Shown in pieces: positions 26,414-38,116 of a stretch of DNA of 62,808 nucleotides (positions within the stretch are counted from its first letter, which is position 1; each line of letters begins with the position of its first letter). The notes under the pieces were generated by a model. That model did no database searches. It was not told where the DNA came from and worked only from the letters and a program-made list of their open reading frames with translations. The stretch covers positions 1-62,808 of the forward strand of contig SPJM01000343.1 in the NCBI GenBank assembly GCA_006844585.1. The letters are read 5' to 3'. Made by a program: the position numbers and the translations under genes. Source of the DNA: Methylococcaceae bacterium. Its GTDB lineage: Bacteria > Pseudomonadota > Gammaproteobacteria > Methylococcales > Methylomonadaceae.

Positions 26414-27587
26414 AGCCGCTTTAAATTACTTGTTTCTGGCGATGGGTTATCGCATCTTTTTTGCTTTGGCGGGCTTATCGGCATTAATCCTGATTGCTTT
26501 ATGGGCGTCAATCTATGATGGATCGCTGATTATGGATAATTATTTTCCGCCGCAGGTATGGCATGCCCATGAAATGTTAATGGGTTATTCAACCGCCGTG
26601 CTGGCAGGGTTTGTTTTTATCATCGCCAGGCGGTGGACGGGCGTTGAGATTTTGACTCAGGAAAAATTGCTGGCGGTGGCGGTTTTGTGGATATATGGTC
26701 GAATAGTTCCTTTTTATTCGGAACTGATACCTGACTTTATCATTGCCTTGATTGATTTTTCATTTTTACCGGTTTTGACTTACTTCATCAGTATGGCTTT
26801 ATTGAAGTCAGGGAAAACCGAGCAATTGCCTTATACCTTGTTGTTATGGCTGATGGTGATCGGCAATGCTTTGGTGCATGCCGAGATATTAAACTTGCGG
26901 CCGGAAGGGAGCGCTTGGGTTGGCTTGAATATACTTATCGGCGTAATGGTCGTGATGATCTTAATGATGGTGGGGCGCTTTTTTCCGTTGTTTACCGAAA
27001 GAGGTTTGAAGGGGGTTATCGCGATTCGGAATCCATTCTTGGATTTATTGGGTTGGGTTTCCGCTGCGGCGGTTTTCGGCTTGATCATTTTTGGCGTTGA
27101 TGGTTGGTTATTGGCGTTGACAGCTGTAACGAGCTTCTTGATCAATGCTTTCAGAGCTTTGGGTTGGTTTGATAGGCGGATTTTGTATGTGCCCTTATTA
27201 TGGGTGCTTTATGTCGGTTACGCCTGGATTATGGCGGGTTTTGTGCTGTTGGCGTTTTCCGCTAATGCAATGATTTCTGCGTCGGTAGCCATGCATGCTT
27301 TTACAATAGGCGGCATCGGCGTTTTGACCCTGGGATTAATGGCGAGAGTGGTTTTAGGTTATAGCGGTAAGGCGCTAAGAGCTTCTAATATTATTGCTTT
27401 GGCGTTTATTTTGATTAATCTAGCGGCTTTGTCGCGAGTTTTTCTACCCGCTTTGTTCGCTGAGTGGTATGGTTATATCGTTACCTTGTCCATATATTGC
27501 TGGTTGGCTGCATTCGCGTTATTTGTTGTTCATTATGGAGCGTTAATGCATGCTTTTAAGGGTGGGGATTCCGAGCTGTCGCCATAA
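26403..27587 (+). CDS. nnrS: NnrS-family membrane protein
   Basis: A 394-residue protein with about 12 membrane segments and the NnrS signature: FFPLF-like helices, WHAHEMLMGY near residue 50, RRWTG, and further His-containing helices (VAMHAFTIGGIGVLTLGLMA). NnrS is a haem- and copper-containing membrane protein linked to relief of nitric oxide stress. Here it sits with a ferritin-like gene rather than with NO reductase or denitrification genes. Its last 32 bases overlap the 3' end of the convergent secreted-protein gene. Confidence 0.88.
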   Translation: MSNKAALNYLFLAMGYRIFFALAGLSALILIALWASIYDGSLIMDNYFPPQVWHAHEMLMGYSTAVLAGFVFIIARRWTGVEILTQEKLLAVAVLWIYGRIVPFYSELIPDFIIALIDFSFLPVLTYFISMALLKSGKTEQLPYTLLLWLMVIGNALVHAEILNLRPEGSAWVGLNILIGVMVVMILMMVGRFFPLFTERGLKGVIAIRNPFLDLLGWVSAAAVFGLIIFGVDGWLLALTAVTSFLINAFRALGWFDRRILYVPLLWVLYVGYAWIMAGFVLLAFSANAMISASVAMHAFTIGGIGVLTLGLMARVVLGYSGKALRASNIIALAFILINLAALSRVFLPALFAEWYGYIVTLSIYCWLAAFALFVVHYGALMHAFKGGDSELSP

Positions 27588-28131
27588 GCCAATGATGGAT
27601 TTGATGATGATTGCCGATCGCTAATAGGCCGATATATCCTAATCCCCTGATTTTAGCAACTTCATCAGCTTGTTTGGTGGTGACGGTTATCTCATAGGAA
27701 TTGTCTTTTCGGCGTCGCCATTGCATATCCCAATTCATTTCCATTTTCAGCATTTTCGGGTGAGCGTTTAATACTCGTTTAAGCGCTTCTTCCGCTCTTT
27801 TTGTGACCGGCTTGACGCGCACTTTTACACCTTTATCAATGGCCTGTTGAGAAACAACATCTACATTGTATGAAAACTCATGCATATCGCGCAGATGTTG
27901 GCGCAAATCTTCAAGGTTCACCTGAGTCCAATCAGTATCCGGATTAGCGGATAATTGGCGTATCACTTCCTGCACGGTTGCGAAAATATCAACGCCCGCC
28001 TCATGTAACATCATCGCTTTGTGATTCGAGTGCTTCAGGTGATGAGTGTTTTGCGGAGATTCGGCCGATATTGGCTGGACAGCCAGCCCCAAAGAAAAAG
28101 CGAAACTTAATTTTAAATGGCGGTTTATCAT
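27556..28131 (-). CDS. Secreted protein of unknown function, His-rich at both ends
   Basis: A 191-residue protein with a cleavable-looking signal peptide (about 1-23, ending PISA-ES). Histidines cluster just after it (THHLKHSNHKAMMLH) and at the C-terminus (GNHHQIHHWLMATARNPHP). The clusters suggest metal binding, but this is inference. The middle is helical then strand-forming (YEITVTTKQADEVAKIRG). I recognise no family. It converges on nnrS with a 32-base tail overlap and may be transcribed on its own. Confidence 0.65.
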   Translation of the reverse strand: MINRHLKLSFAFSLGLAVQPISAESPQNTHHLKHSNHKAMMLHEAGVDIFATVQEVIRQLSANPDTDWTQVNLEDLRQHLRDMHEFSYNVDVVSQQAIDKGVKVRVKPVTKRAEEALKRVLNAHPKMLKMEMNWDMQWRRRKDNSYEITVTTKQADEVAKIRGLGYIGLLAIGNHHQIHHWLMATARNPHP

Positions 28132-28166
28132 CAGTTTGGAAAAAGAGATATGGGGGGGGCAAAAGT

Positions 28167-28194
28167 TAGGCGGATTGCCAGAGTAATCCGCCTA
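28167..28194 (-). terminator. Hairpin after ispG
   Basis: Perfect 10-base stem (TAGGCGGATT / AATCCGCCTA) with an eight-base loop, just after the ispG stop on the minus strand and followed by a short ACTTTTG tract. It overlaps the region upstream of the next minus-strand gene. Confidence 0.6.
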
Positions 28195-28213
28195 GAATAG
28201 TTTTGGGGATAGG

Positions 28214-29434
28214 CTACTGAGTACTGTAGTGACTTTCTACATACTTCTCGACCAAATCATGAAATTCTTCAGCGATTCTATCGCCTTTTAGAGTGACGGT
28301 TTTCTCGCCGTCTTCGTACACCGGCGCAACAGGCGATTCGCCGGTTCCCGGCAGGCTGATGCCGATGTTGGCGCTTTTGCTTTCGCCAGGGCCATTAACC
28401 ACGCAGCCCATGACGGCCACTTCCATTGCTTCCACACCTTTATATTTAGAGCGCCAAACCGGCATTTGATCGCGTAAATAGGCTTGGATTTCCTGCGCCA
28501 GTCTTTGGAAATAGTCGCTGGTGGTGCGTCCGCAACCAGGGCAGGCGATGACCATGGGCGTGAATGATCTAAAGCCCATTGTTTGCAATAGCTCTTGAGC
28601 GACAATCACTTCTTTGGTTCTAGCGGCGCCGGGTTCCGGCGTTAATGAAATACGGATAGTGTCGCCGATGCCTTGTTGCATCAGTACCGCCAGCGCGGCG
28701 GATGATGAGACAATGCCTTTTGAGCCCATGCCTGCTTCGGTTAAGCCTAAATGCAGAGGGTATTCGCAACGCGTCGATAAATCCTGATAGATATGAATCA
28801 GTTCCTGTACATTGCTGATTTTGCAGGAAAGAATAATTTGATCAGGTCTTAAGCCGTATTCCTGAGCTTTCGCGGCGCTTTCCAGTGCAGATAAGATAAT
28901 TGCTTCGCGGGTAATGGCGGCAAGTTCCAAAGGGTTTTCTTGTTCCCGGTTTTTATCCAGTAAACGCGTTAACACCGATTGATCCAGGCTGCCGCCGTTT
29001 ACCCCGATTCTGACCGGCTTGTTATGCAAACAGGCTAACTCCACCATTTGTTGGAATTGCGGGTCGCGGTTTTTGCCGCGGCCTACATTGCCGGGGTTGA
29101 TGCGGAATTTGCTCAATGCTTGCGCACAATCCGGATATTTTTCTAATAACTTATGACCGTTAAAGTGAAAGTCGCCAATCACCGGTACTGAACAGCCTTT
29201 TTGAATTAAGCGGTTTTTGATATCGGGAACAGCTTTGGCGGCCTCTTCCGTATTAACGGTAATTCGAACTAATTCCGAACCCGCGTCGGACAGCTCCATA
29301 ATTTGCTGGGCTGTGCTTTCAATATCGGCGGTATCGGTGTTGGTCATTGATTGTACGGCGATAGGCGCATCGCCGCCGATTTTAACATCACCGATTTGAA
29401 CTTGATGTGTCTTTTTTCTAGGACTGATAGACAT
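28214..29434 (-). CDS. ispG: 4-hydroxy-3-methylbut-2-enyl diphosphate synthase (IspG/GcpE)
   Basis: A 406-residue protein with the family start [33 protein letters not shown], and the [4Fe-4S] ligands in [11 protein letters not shown] and [10 protein letters not shown]. It performs the penultimate step of the MEP pathway to isoprenoid precursors, converting methylerythritol cyclodiphosphate to HMBPP. This pathway feeds IspB, encoded at the other end of the window, as well as carotenoids and hopanoids typical of methanotrophs. Length is slightly above E. coli IspG (372 residues). Confidence 0.96.
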   Translation of the reverse strand: MSISPRKKTHQVQIGDVKIGGDAPIAVQSMTNTDTADIESTAQQIMELSDAGSELVRITVNTEEAAKAVPDIKNRLIQKGCSVPVIGDFHFNGHKLLEKYPDCAQALSKFRINPGNVGRGKNRDPQFQQMVELACLHNKPVRIGVNGGSLDQSVLTRLLDKNREQENPLELAAITREAIILSALESAAKAQEYGLRPDQIILSCKISNVQELIHIYQDLSTRCEYPLHLGLTEAGMGSKGIVSSSAALAVLMQQGIGDTIRISLTPEPGAARTKEVIVAQELLQTMGFRSFTPMVIACPGCGRTTSDYFQRLAQEIQAYLRDQMPVWRSKYKGVEAMEVAVMGCVVNGPGESKSANIGISLPGTGESPVAPVYEDGEKTVTLKGDRIAEEFHDLVEKYVESHYSTQ

Positions 29435-29890
29435 AATGAAAAACTTTGCTGAAGTTAACGGTTTCAGAGTTGGCTTAATTGAAATAGAGTTTTTTCTGCG
29501 TCAACATGCATGAGCAGGGTGACTTCATGTAGCGCTAAATTCCGACAAAGCCTGCGTGAAAATAACAAAGTATATATTTAATTATAGGAAATATAAATCA
29601 TTTGCTGATTTAAAGTTCTTGGATAGATGAATTGCACGGCTCCAAATTTATTGACTTATTGGATAATCTGAATAAATAACTGTAAGCAAAGTGCTTAAGC
29701 ATTTGTTGTATAAGACTTTGTAAATCAATGTTGTAAGTGAATTCCGGAGGTTGTTGATTTTATGTTGCTTATGCGTCATGTGTTGACTTACATAAAAAAG
29801 AAATTAGGGCTAAACTAATAATGAGTCTCATTTATGCTGGCCCTAAAGAGTCAGCTTGCATTGATTTAAAATTGATAATTGGATTAACTG
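29435..29890. other. 456-base intergenic region with a short palindrome
   Basis: AT-rich spacer between ispG and the phosphoesterase gene. A perfect palindrome AATGAGTCTCATT (29820-29832) sits about 60 bases before the phosphoesterase start. A GGAGG (29746-29750) precedes an ATG at 29762 that opens only 18 codons (ending at 29818), which could be a leader peptide or chance. No convincing promoter, tRNA or conserved gene was seen. Confidence 0.5.
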
Positions 29891-30619
29891 GTGCGTATTA
29901 ACTATTTCTCAGATATTCATCTGGAATTCGGCGATTTGGAAAAGCCTGAAAACAATGCAGATGTCATTGTTGCCGCAGGTGATATTGGGATTTTTACCCA
30001 GGGAGTGGAATGGTTGAAGACATTGGATAAAAAAGTGATTTATGTGGCGGGCAATCACGAATTCTATGCGCACGAATATGCTTTAACGCTGAAAAGTATC
30101 CGGCAACAGTGTTTGGGCAGCAATATCTCTTTTTTAGAAAATGATGAGGTCATTTATCAAGGCGTGCGTTTTTTGGGCTGTACCTTATGGGCCGATTTAT
30201 TTGTTGAAGGCGATGATAAAGCCGAAGCGCTGGGAAAAAGCTTGAATGACTTCAATAGAATCGAATATTTGGGGCAATCCTTTAATCAAAAAGCATTTTC
30301 CGCCTTGTATGATCGGTCTAAAGCTTGGTTATTTGAAAAGCTTGCTGAACCGTTTTCGGGGCAAACTGTGGTTATTACTCACCATGCGCCTACCGAATGG
30401 AGTTGGAATGGTTCGCCGAACGCGTTAAAAAAATTAGCCTATTGCAATGAGTTGAAACCTTTGTTTCACGAATTTGATATCGCGGTCTGGTTCTACGGGC
30501 ATGTGCACAGCACCGGCGACTACCGAGTGGCCGGTTCGCGCATTTTGAGCAACCCGCGCGGATACCATGGCCGCAAGCTGGTGAAAAGTTTTGATGTCAA
30601 CAAGATGGTTGAAATTTGA
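29891..30619 (+). CDS. Calcineurin-like metallophosphoesterase
   Basis: A 242-residue protein with the metal-binding motif series of this superfamily: FSDIHLEF (D-x-H), AGDIG (GD), AGNHEFY (GNHE), ITHHAPTEWSW and YGHVHSTGDY (GHVH). All ligands are present, so it should be an active phosphoesterase of unknown substrate. The start is a GTG at 29891 with no strong ribosome site. It stands alone upstream of the Na+-NQR operon with about 240 bases between. Confidence 0.88.
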   Translation: MRINYFSDIHLEFGDLEKPENNADVIVAAGDIGIFTQGVEWLKTLDKKVIYVAGNHEFYAHEYALTLKSIRQQCLGSNISFLENDEVIYQGVRFLGCTLWADLFVEGDDKAEALGKSLNDFNRIEYLGQSFNQKAFSALYDRSKAWLFEKLAEPFSGQTVVITHHAPTEWSWNGSPNALKKLAYCNELKPLFHEFDIAVWFYGHVHSTGDYRVAGSRILSNPRGYHGRKLVKSFDVNKMVEI

Positions 30620-30674
30620 AGGTGATTAGGAAATTTATTATTTCTTGTTGGTAACTGTTTGTTTTGTACCTTAA

Positions 30675-32209
<1,535 letters not shown>

Positions 32210-32210
<1 letters not shown>

Positions 32211-33412
32211 TGTCGGCTAGAGACTTTTTAGATCGTATAGAGCCGCATTTTACAAAAGGTGGGAAGCTGGAACAGTACTACGGCCTCTATGAGATGGTGG
32301 ATACTTTTCTATACACTCCGTCTGATGTAACGCGCGGTAAAACCCATGTTCGAGATGGCAACGACCTGAAGCGAACGATGACTTTTGTGGTAATCGCAAC
32401 ATTTTTCTGTATTCTGATGGCGATGTATAACACCGGCTATCAGGCGAATTTGGCGATTGAGGCGATGGGCCTGGAAAAAACCAACGGATGGCGCAGCATT
32501 CCAATGTCGCTGTTTGGTTATAACCATTTAAATCCTCTGTCGAATCTGGTTCACGGCGCATTATTCTTTTTACCTATCTATATCGTAACCTTGGCGGTCG
32601 GCGGTGTTTGGGAAGTGTTATTCGCAACCGTGCGCGGCCATGAGGTTAACGAAGGCTTTTTGGTTTCATCAATGTTGTATACATTGATCATGCCGCCCGA
32701 TATGCCGTTATGGCAAGTTGCTTTGGGCATTTCTTTCGGCATCGTGATTGGTAAAGAAGTGTTTGGCGGAACCGGTAAAAACTTTCTGAATCCCGCTTTG
32801 ACCGGACGGGCGTTCTTATTCTTCGCTTATCCCGCCTCTATTTCAGGCGACTCGGTTTGGGTCGGGGTTGATGGTTATACCATGGCGACGCCTTTGGCTT
32901 TGGCGGCGCAAGGCGGCGTTGATGCTATTCAGGCCGGCGGCTACGGTTGGTTTCAATCGTTTATGGGATTCATGCCGGGTTCTATCGGTGAAACATCCAC
33001 ATTGGCGATTATGATAGGCGCCGCATTCCTGTTATATACCCGTATCGCATCTTATCGCATTATGGCGGGCGTACTGTTAGGCATGATTGCCACTTCCGTA
33101 TTGTTTAACATTATCGGCAGCGATACCAATCCTATGTTCTCATTGCCTTTCTATTGGCATTTGACCCTGGGCGGTTTTGCCTTTGGCATGGTTTACATGG
33201 CGACTGATCCGGTCAGCGCCGCTATGACCAATACCGGGCGTTGGATTTTCGGCGCCTTGATCGGCGTTATGGTTGTCTTGGTGCGTGTCGTTAATCCGGC
33301 TTTCCCTGAAGGAATGATGCTGTCGATATTATTCGCCAATATGTTCGCACCTGTTATTGATTACTTTGTCGTACAGGCAAACATTAGAAGAAGGATAAAG
33401 CGTCATGTCTAA
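32210..33412 (+). CDS. nqrB: Na+-NQR subunit B
   Basis: A 400-residue polytopic membrane subunit. The region [10 protein letters not shown] (Asp221 to Thr227) lies where NqrB carries its covalent FMN; the consensus for the flavin transferase site is D-x-x-(S/T)-G-A-(S/T), so the Gly is replaced by Met here. [15 protein letters not shown] and [12 protein letters not shown] are also typical. It carries FMN and the riboflavin site and forms part of the sodium channel. It overlaps nqrC by eight bases. Confidence 0.96.
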
Positions 33413-34256
33413 CGGGATTAAAGAAAAATTAAAAAATTGTAAGCAATATCAGAAGTTTGATGCTTACAAAGAAAAAGTATTGGCAATGACTAACGACAGT
33501 CTGGAAAAGACTGTTGCGGTTGCTTTGGCGGTCTGTTTCGTTTGCGCTATTTTGGTTTCATTAGCGGCGGTTGCTTTACGACCTATGCAGGTTGAAAACA
33601 AAGCCTTGGATATGAAGAAAAATATTCTGGACGTGGCCGGTTTGCTGAATGAAGGCACTGATATTAATCAAGCGTTTGCCGATCAAATTGAAGAAAAATT
33701 GGTTGATATTGCGACAGGCGATTATGTGGACGATATTGACGCCGCTGCATATGATCAACGTAAAGCAGCCAAAGATCCGGCGCAAAATATCCGTTTAACT
33801 CGCGATCAGGATATTGCCAGCATTAAGGTTAAAGCGAAAATCGCTAAGGTCTATTTGGTTAAAAAAGATAATCAGATTGAATCGATTATTTTACCGGTGC
33901 ATGGTTATGGTTTGTGGTCTACTATGTATGGCTTTTTAGCTTTACAAGCCGATGGTCAAACAGTGAAAAGCATTAATTTCTACGACCAGGCGGAAACGCC
34001 GGGATTAGGCGGTGAAGTTGTCAATCCTAACTGGCGCGCTTTATGGGCGGGCAAAAAGGTTTACGGCGAATCAGGCGAAGTTGAGTTGGCCTTAGTTAAA
34101 GGCGTCGTAGATACTGCTAAGTCTGGCGCTGAATACAAAGTTGACGGTTTGGCGGGCGCAACCTTGACCAGTTTGGGGGTCAGTAATTTGATTCAATACT
34201 GGATGAGCGCCGAAGGGTTCAAGTCTTATCTTGATAAAATCAAAAGCAATGGTTAG
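33405..34256 (+). CDS. nqrC: Na+-NQR subunit C
   Basis: A 283-residue protein with one N-terminal membrane helix (about 36-58) and a periplasmic FMN-binding domain. The flavin attachment motif is [10 protein letters not shown] (Asp247, Thr253); the usual S/T before GAT is Ala here. [14 protein letters not shown] and ETPGLGGEV are also typical. FMN would be attached to Thr253 by ApbE, encoded downstream. Both flavin sites in this operon (B and C) deviate slightly from the textbook motif. Confidence 0.96.
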   Translation: MSNGIKEKLKNCKQYQKFDAYKEKVLAMTNDSLEKTVAVALAVCFVCAILVSLAAVALRPMQVENKALDMKKNILDVAGLLNEGTDINQAFADQIEEKLVDIATGDYVDDIDAAAYDQRKAAKDPAQNIRLTRDQDIASIKVKAKIAKVYLVKKDNQIESIILPVHGYGLWSTMYGFLALQADGQTVKSINFYDQAETPGLGGEVVNPNWRALWAGKKVYGESGEVELALVKGVVDTAKSGAEYKVDGLAGATLTSLGVSNLIQYWMSAEGFKSYLDKIKSNG

Positions 34257-34265
34257 GAGCTGATC

Positions 34266-34946
34266 ATGAGTGCTGTTATTAATAGTGAAACTAAAAAGGT
34301 ATTGACCGAACCATTGGTCAAAAATAATCCGATTACCTTACAGGTGTTGGGTATCTGTTCAGCATTGGCGGTGACTTCTCAAATGTCAACGTCATTGATC
34401 ATGGCGATTGCTTTGACCTCGGTGACGGCTTGTTCCAGCGCCGCGATCAGCGCCATTCGCAACCATATTCCGAGCAGCATCCGGATTATTGTGCAAATGA
34501 CCATTATCGCTTCATTGGTGATTGTGGTTGATCAGGTTTTGAAAGCTTTTGTTTACGACATCAGTAAGCAATTATCAGTATTCGTTGGTTTAATTATCAC
34601 CAACTGTATCGTAATGGGGCGCGCTGAAGCCTACGCCATGAAAAATCCGCCGATGGCGAGTTTTATCGACGGCATCGGTAATGGCTTAGGTTATAGTTTA
34701 ATCTTGGTTATTGTCGCCTTTTTCCGAGAATTACTGGGTTCCGGCAAATTGTTGGGCGTTGAGATTTTTTCATTGGTTAAAGACGGCGGCTGGTATGAGC
34801 CGAATGGTTTGATGTTGTTGCCGCCTAGCGCCTTTTTCTTGATTGGTTTGATTATTTGGGTTTTCCGTCAATGGAAGCCTGAGCAAGTCGAACATCCTGA
34901 TTTTCAAATCATGGATATTTCACACGGCGAAGGAGGGCACCACTAA
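34266..34946 (+). CDS. nqrD: Na+-NQR subunit D
   Basis: A 226-residue membrane protein of the NqrD/RnfE family, with about six helices. Conserved stretches include [32 protein letters not shown] (with the Cys that shares an iron site with NqrE) and [13 protein letters not shown]. It forms the membrane core with NqrE. The TAA stop overlaps the nqrE start by one base. Confidence 0.96.
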   Translation: MSAVINSETKKVLTEPLVKNNPITLQVLGICSALAVTSQMSTSLIMAIALTSVTACSSAAISAIRNHIPSSIRIIVQMTIIASLVIVVDQVLKAFVYDISKQLSVFVGLIITNCIVMGRAEAYAMKNPPMASFIDGIGNGLGYSLILVIVAFFRELLGSGKLLGVEIFSLVKDGGWYEPNGLMLLPPSAFFLIGLIIWVFRQWKPEQVEHPDFQIMDISHGEGGHH

Positions 34947-35554
34947 TGGAAGCTTATATTAGTTTATTTATCAAAGCGGTTTTCGTTGAAAACCTGGCTT
35001 TGGCTTTCTTCCTGGGGATGTGTACGTTCCTGGCGGTATCGAAACAAATATCCACAGCAATCGGCTTAGGTATGTCGGTGTTGATCGTGCAATTGATTAC
35101 CGTACCGGTTAACAATGTGATCTATCACACCTTGTTGAAAGAAGACGCATTATCCTGGATGGGCATTACCGGCGTAGATTTGAGCTTTTTGGCTTTGTTG
35201 AGCTGTATCGGTATGATCGCCGCATTGGTGCAGATTCTGGAAATGATTTTGGATAAATTCTTTCCCGCCTTGTTCCATGCCTTGGGCGTATTCCTGCCTT
35301 TGATTACGGTAAACTGCGCTATTCTGGGCGGTAGCTTGTTTATGATCGAGCGTGATTATGATTTCGGTCAAAGTGTGGTTTACGGCATCGGCAGTGGATT
35401 CGGCTGGGCCTTGGCCATCACCGTGATGGCGGGCGTTCGTGAAAAACTGAAATACAGTGATATACCGGCCGGTTTACAGGGCCTGGGAATTACTTTTATT
35501 AGCGCAGGTCTGATGTCTCTCGGCTTCATGGCTTTTTCTGGAATTCAACTGTAG
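34946..35554 (+). CDS. nqrE: Na+-NQR subunit E
   Basis: A 202-residue membrane protein of the NqrE/RnfA family, about six helices. It has [20 protein letters not shown] with the conserved Cys, [13 protein letters not shown] with the second Cys, and [18 protein letters not shown]. With NqrD it holds an inter-subunit iron-sulphur centre in the middle of the membrane. Length and motifs are standard. Confidence 0.96.
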   Translation: MEAYISLFIKAVFVENLALAFFLGMCTFLAVSKQISTAIGLGMSVLIVQLITVPVNNVIYHTLLKEDALSWMGITGVDLSFLALLSCIGMIAALVQILEMILDKFFPALFHALGVFLPLITVNCAILGGSLFMIERDYDFGQSVVYGIGSGFGWALAITVMAGVREKLKYSDIPAGLQGLGITFISAGLMSLGFMAFSGIQL

Positions 35555-35566
35555 GAAGGTAAGACA

Positions 35567-36787
35567 ATGCTTGAAATTGCATTAGGTGTAATTTTCTTCA
35601 CGATAATCGTGATAGCGCTGGTGTTCATTATCATCGGCGCCCGAAGTAAATTGGTTGCCTCCGGTGATGTTGAAGTTCTGATCAATAATGAGAAGAAGAT
35701 TCATGTGCCGGTAGGTTCTAAATTATTAACAGCCTTGGCGAATGAGCAATTGTTCGTTCCTTCGGCTTGCGGCGGTGGCGGTACTTGCGCGCAATGTCGG
35801 GTTAAAGTACATTCCGGCGGCGGTGAAATCCTGCCAACGGAAAAAAGCCATATCACCAAGCGTGAAGCTATAGAAGGCGAGCGTTTATCCTGCCAAGTGG
35901 CGGTTAAGCATGATATGGAAATTGAACTGGAAGACAGCGTCTTCGGGGTCAAGAAATGGGAATGTACGGTTAAGTCCAATGATAATGTAGCGACTTTTAT
36001 TAAAGAGTTGGTGCTGGAATTACCTGAAGGCGAGGCGATTGACTATCGCGCAGGCGGATATATTCAGATCGAATGTCCTGCTCATGTTTCCAAATATAAA
36101 GACATGGATATCGGCGAAGAGTATCGCGAAGACTGGGATAAATACGATTTGTGGCGCTATGTCTCAGACGTAAAAGAACCGGCCTTGCGCGCTTACTCAA
36201 TGGCTTCATATCCTGAAGAAAAAGAAATCATGTTAAACGTGCGGGTTGCTACCCCACCCCCAGGCGCACCGGACAGTGTTCCGCCGGGCATCATGTCTTC
36301 ATTTATCTTCAATCTAAAAGCAGGCGATAAAGTGTTCGTTTCCGGTCCATATGGAGAATTTTTCGCCAGAGACACCGATGCGGAAATGGTCTTCGTCGGC
36401 GGCGGCGCGGGTATGGCTCCAATGCGGTCGCATATTTTCGACCAATTACGCCGCTTGAAGTCTAAACGTAAAATGACTTTCTGGTATGGCGCGCGTAGTA
36501 AACGCGAAATGTTCTATGTAGAAGATTTCGATATGCTGGCTAAAGAGAATGATAATTTTACTTGGCATACTGCTTTATCTGACGCTTTGCCTGAAGATAA
36601 TTGGACGGGCTATACCGGTTTTATTCATAACGTGCTGTTTGAAGAGTACATTAAAAACCACCCGGCGCCGGAAGATTGTGAATATTACTTATGCGGACCT
36701 CCAATCATGAACTCCTCAGTTATTAACATGTTGTTGGAAAACGGCGTAGAGCCGGAAAACATCATGTTGGATGATTTCGGCGGTTAA
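35567..36787 (+). CDS. nqrF: Na+-NQR subunit F (NADH dehydrogenase, FAD and 2Fe-2S)
   Basis: A 406-residue protein with one N-terminal helix, then a ferredoxin domain with Cys68, Cys74, Cys77 and Cys109 as 2Fe-2S ligands, an FAD domain (RAYSMASYP) and an NADH-binding domain ([28 protein letters not shown]). It is the electron entry point of the complex. The ferredoxin ligand spacing (Cx5Cx2C...C) is intact. A GC-rich hairpin follows before apbE. Confidence 0.97.
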   Translation: MLEIALGVIFFTIIVIALVFIIIGARSKLVASGDVEVLINNEKKIHVPVGSKLLTALANEQLFVPSACGGGGTCAQCRVKVHSGGGEILPTEKSHITKREAIEGERLSCQVAVKHDMEIELEDSVFGVKKWECTVKSNDNVATFIKELVLELPEGEAIDYRAGGYIQIECPAHVSKYKDMDIGEEYREDWDKYDLWRYVSDVKEPALRAYSMASYPEEKEIMLNVRVATPPPGAPDSVPPGIMSSFIFNLKAGDKVFVSGPYGEFFARDTDAEMVFVGGGAGMAPMRSHIFDQLRRLKSKRKMTFWYGARSKREMFYVEDFDMLAKENDNFTWHTALSDALPEDNWTGYTGFIHNVLFEEYIKNHPAPEDCEYYLCGPPIMNSSVINMLLENGVEPENIMLDDFGG

Positions 36788-36812
36788 TGTAGATTTAACC
36801 ATTAAACTAATT

Positions 36813-36833
36813 CCCTGCGCGTTTCGCGTAGGG
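36813..36833 (+). other. Hairpin between nqrF and apbE
   Basis: CCCTGCGCG-TTT-CGCGTAGGG, a nine-base stem with one mismatch and no U-tract. It probably stabilises the upstream mRNA or tunes apbE expression rather than ending transcription. Confidence 0.5.
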
Positions 36834-36847
36834 AGCATTGGAATAGC

Positions 36848-37891
36848 ATGCAGTATTTTGTAAATAGACGAGGTTTAAGCATCAGCTTACTCCTCGTTTT
36901 TTTGTTATCGGCCTGTGAAAATGTAAATCGTTCCAAGCCTTATCCGTTTACTTATACGGATGGCATTATGGGAACGCAATTTACCATTAAAATATCGCAG
37001 TTGCCGCCTGCCATTGAGTCAAAACCGCTACAACAGGAAATCAAGGCGCTGTTGGATAAGATCAACGGGCAGATGTCGACCTATTTGCCGGATTCGGATT
37101 TATCGCGATTAAATCAAAGTCGATCGCCGGATTGGCAAGCCGTTCCTGCTGAGTTGTACAGCGTTTTAAAAGCGTCCGAATTGATACATCAACAGTCTCA
37201 AGAGGCCTTTGATATCAGCGTCGGCAAATTGGTTAATCTCTGGGGTTTCGGCGCTGACCCTATGACCTTTAAAGCGCCTGATTCAGCAGTCATTCAACAG
37301 GCGTTATTAAGCACCGGGGCAAGGTTTTTGAAATTAACCGAGCCTAATTTGGTCAAAAAAAATAAGCTTGATTTAAGTCTGGATTTATCCGCGATTGCCA
37401 AGGGCTATGCGGTTGATAAAGTAGCTGAATTATTGGGTGCAAAAGAAATTAAGCATTATATGGTCGAAATAGGTGGCGAAATTCGTCTTAAAGGCCATAA
37501 TATAGAAGGTAAAGCTTGGCGGATTGCGATAGAGAAACCATCGCCTCAGCAGCGAATGATACAAAAAGTATTGCCGATTTCCGATATTGCGATGGCGACA
37601 TCGGGTGATTATCGGAATTATTTTGAACAGGACGGGGTTCGTTATTCACATACCCTTGATCCGCGCACCGGTATGCCGATTAATCATCGCTTAGCTTCGG
37701 TCACGGTATTAAACAAAAGCTGTATGAATGCGGATGCCTGGGCGACTGCGTTAAGCGTATTAGGTGAAGATAAAGGTTTGATATTGGCGGAAAAGCGCCA
37801 GTTGGCGGCGTATTTTATCGTTAAAACCGATGCGGGATTTGCAGAGCTGAGCACCACGGCTTTTAAACGTTTTATTGGAGAAAGCTCATGA
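36848..37891 (+). CDS. apbE: FAD:protein FMN transferase, lipoprotein
   Basis: A 347-residue protein with a lipoprotein signal ending LLSAC (Cys23). ApbE motifs: GIMGTQFTIKI, YLPDSDLSRLN, FDISVGKLVNLWGFG, DLSAIAKGYAVDKVAELL, and YSHTLDPRTGMPI. It attaches FMN to Thr residues of NqrB and NqrC on the periplasmic side, using FAD and Mg2+. Placement directly after nqrF supports this. It overlaps nqrM by four bases. Confidence 0.95.
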   Translation: MQYFVNRRGLSISLLLVFLLSACENVNRSKPYPFTYTDGIMGTQFTIKISQLPPAIESKPLQQEIKALLDKINGQMSTYLPDSDLSRLNQSRSPDWQAVPAELYSVLKASELIHQQSQEAFDISVGKLVNLWGFGADPMTFKAPDSAVIQQALLSTGARFLKLTEPNLVKKNKLDLSLDLSAIAKGYAVDKVAELLGAKEIKHYMVEIGGEIRLKGHNIEGKAWRIAIEKPSPQQRMIQKVLPISDIAMATSGDYRNYFEQDGVRYSHTLDPRTGMPINHRLASVTVLNKSCMNADAWATALSVLGEDKGLILAEKRQLAAYFIVKTDAGFAELSTTAFKRFIGESS

Positions 37892-38073
37892 ATTATTTTA
37901 TAGTCACGTTTGTATTTATGTTGTTCGTCATTGCCATTATGGCAATCGGTGTAATCTTTGGGCGCAAAGCGATTAAAGGCTCGTGTGGCGGTGCGAATAA
38001 CGGGAATTGTGTTTGCACGGAAAAGTGTGATAAAAGGAAAAAGATGGAAGCCGAAGCATTAGAGAATGTGTAA
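37888..38073 (+). CDS. nqrM: NqrM, Na+-NQR maturation protein
   Basis: A 61-residue protein with one membrane helix (about 3-23) and four cysteines (33, 41, 43, 47) followed by a basic tail. This matches NqrM (DUF539), needed to deliver iron to the Cys site between NqrD and NqrE. The ATGA overlap with apbE shows that both maturation factors are made together with the complex. Confidence 0.93.
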   Translation: MNYFIVTFVFMLFVIAIMAIGVIFGRKAIKGSCGGANNGNCVCTEKCDKRKKMEAEALENV

Positions 38074-38116
38074 ATAATGTATAGGCGATAATAATTTATA
38101 TAATAAGGGGACAATA

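Noticed and set aside
29816-29836. Fur-box-like sequence before the phosphoesterase gene
   Set aside because: Only about 12 of 19 positions fit the consensus and the gene has no link to iron. Reported only as a palindrome.
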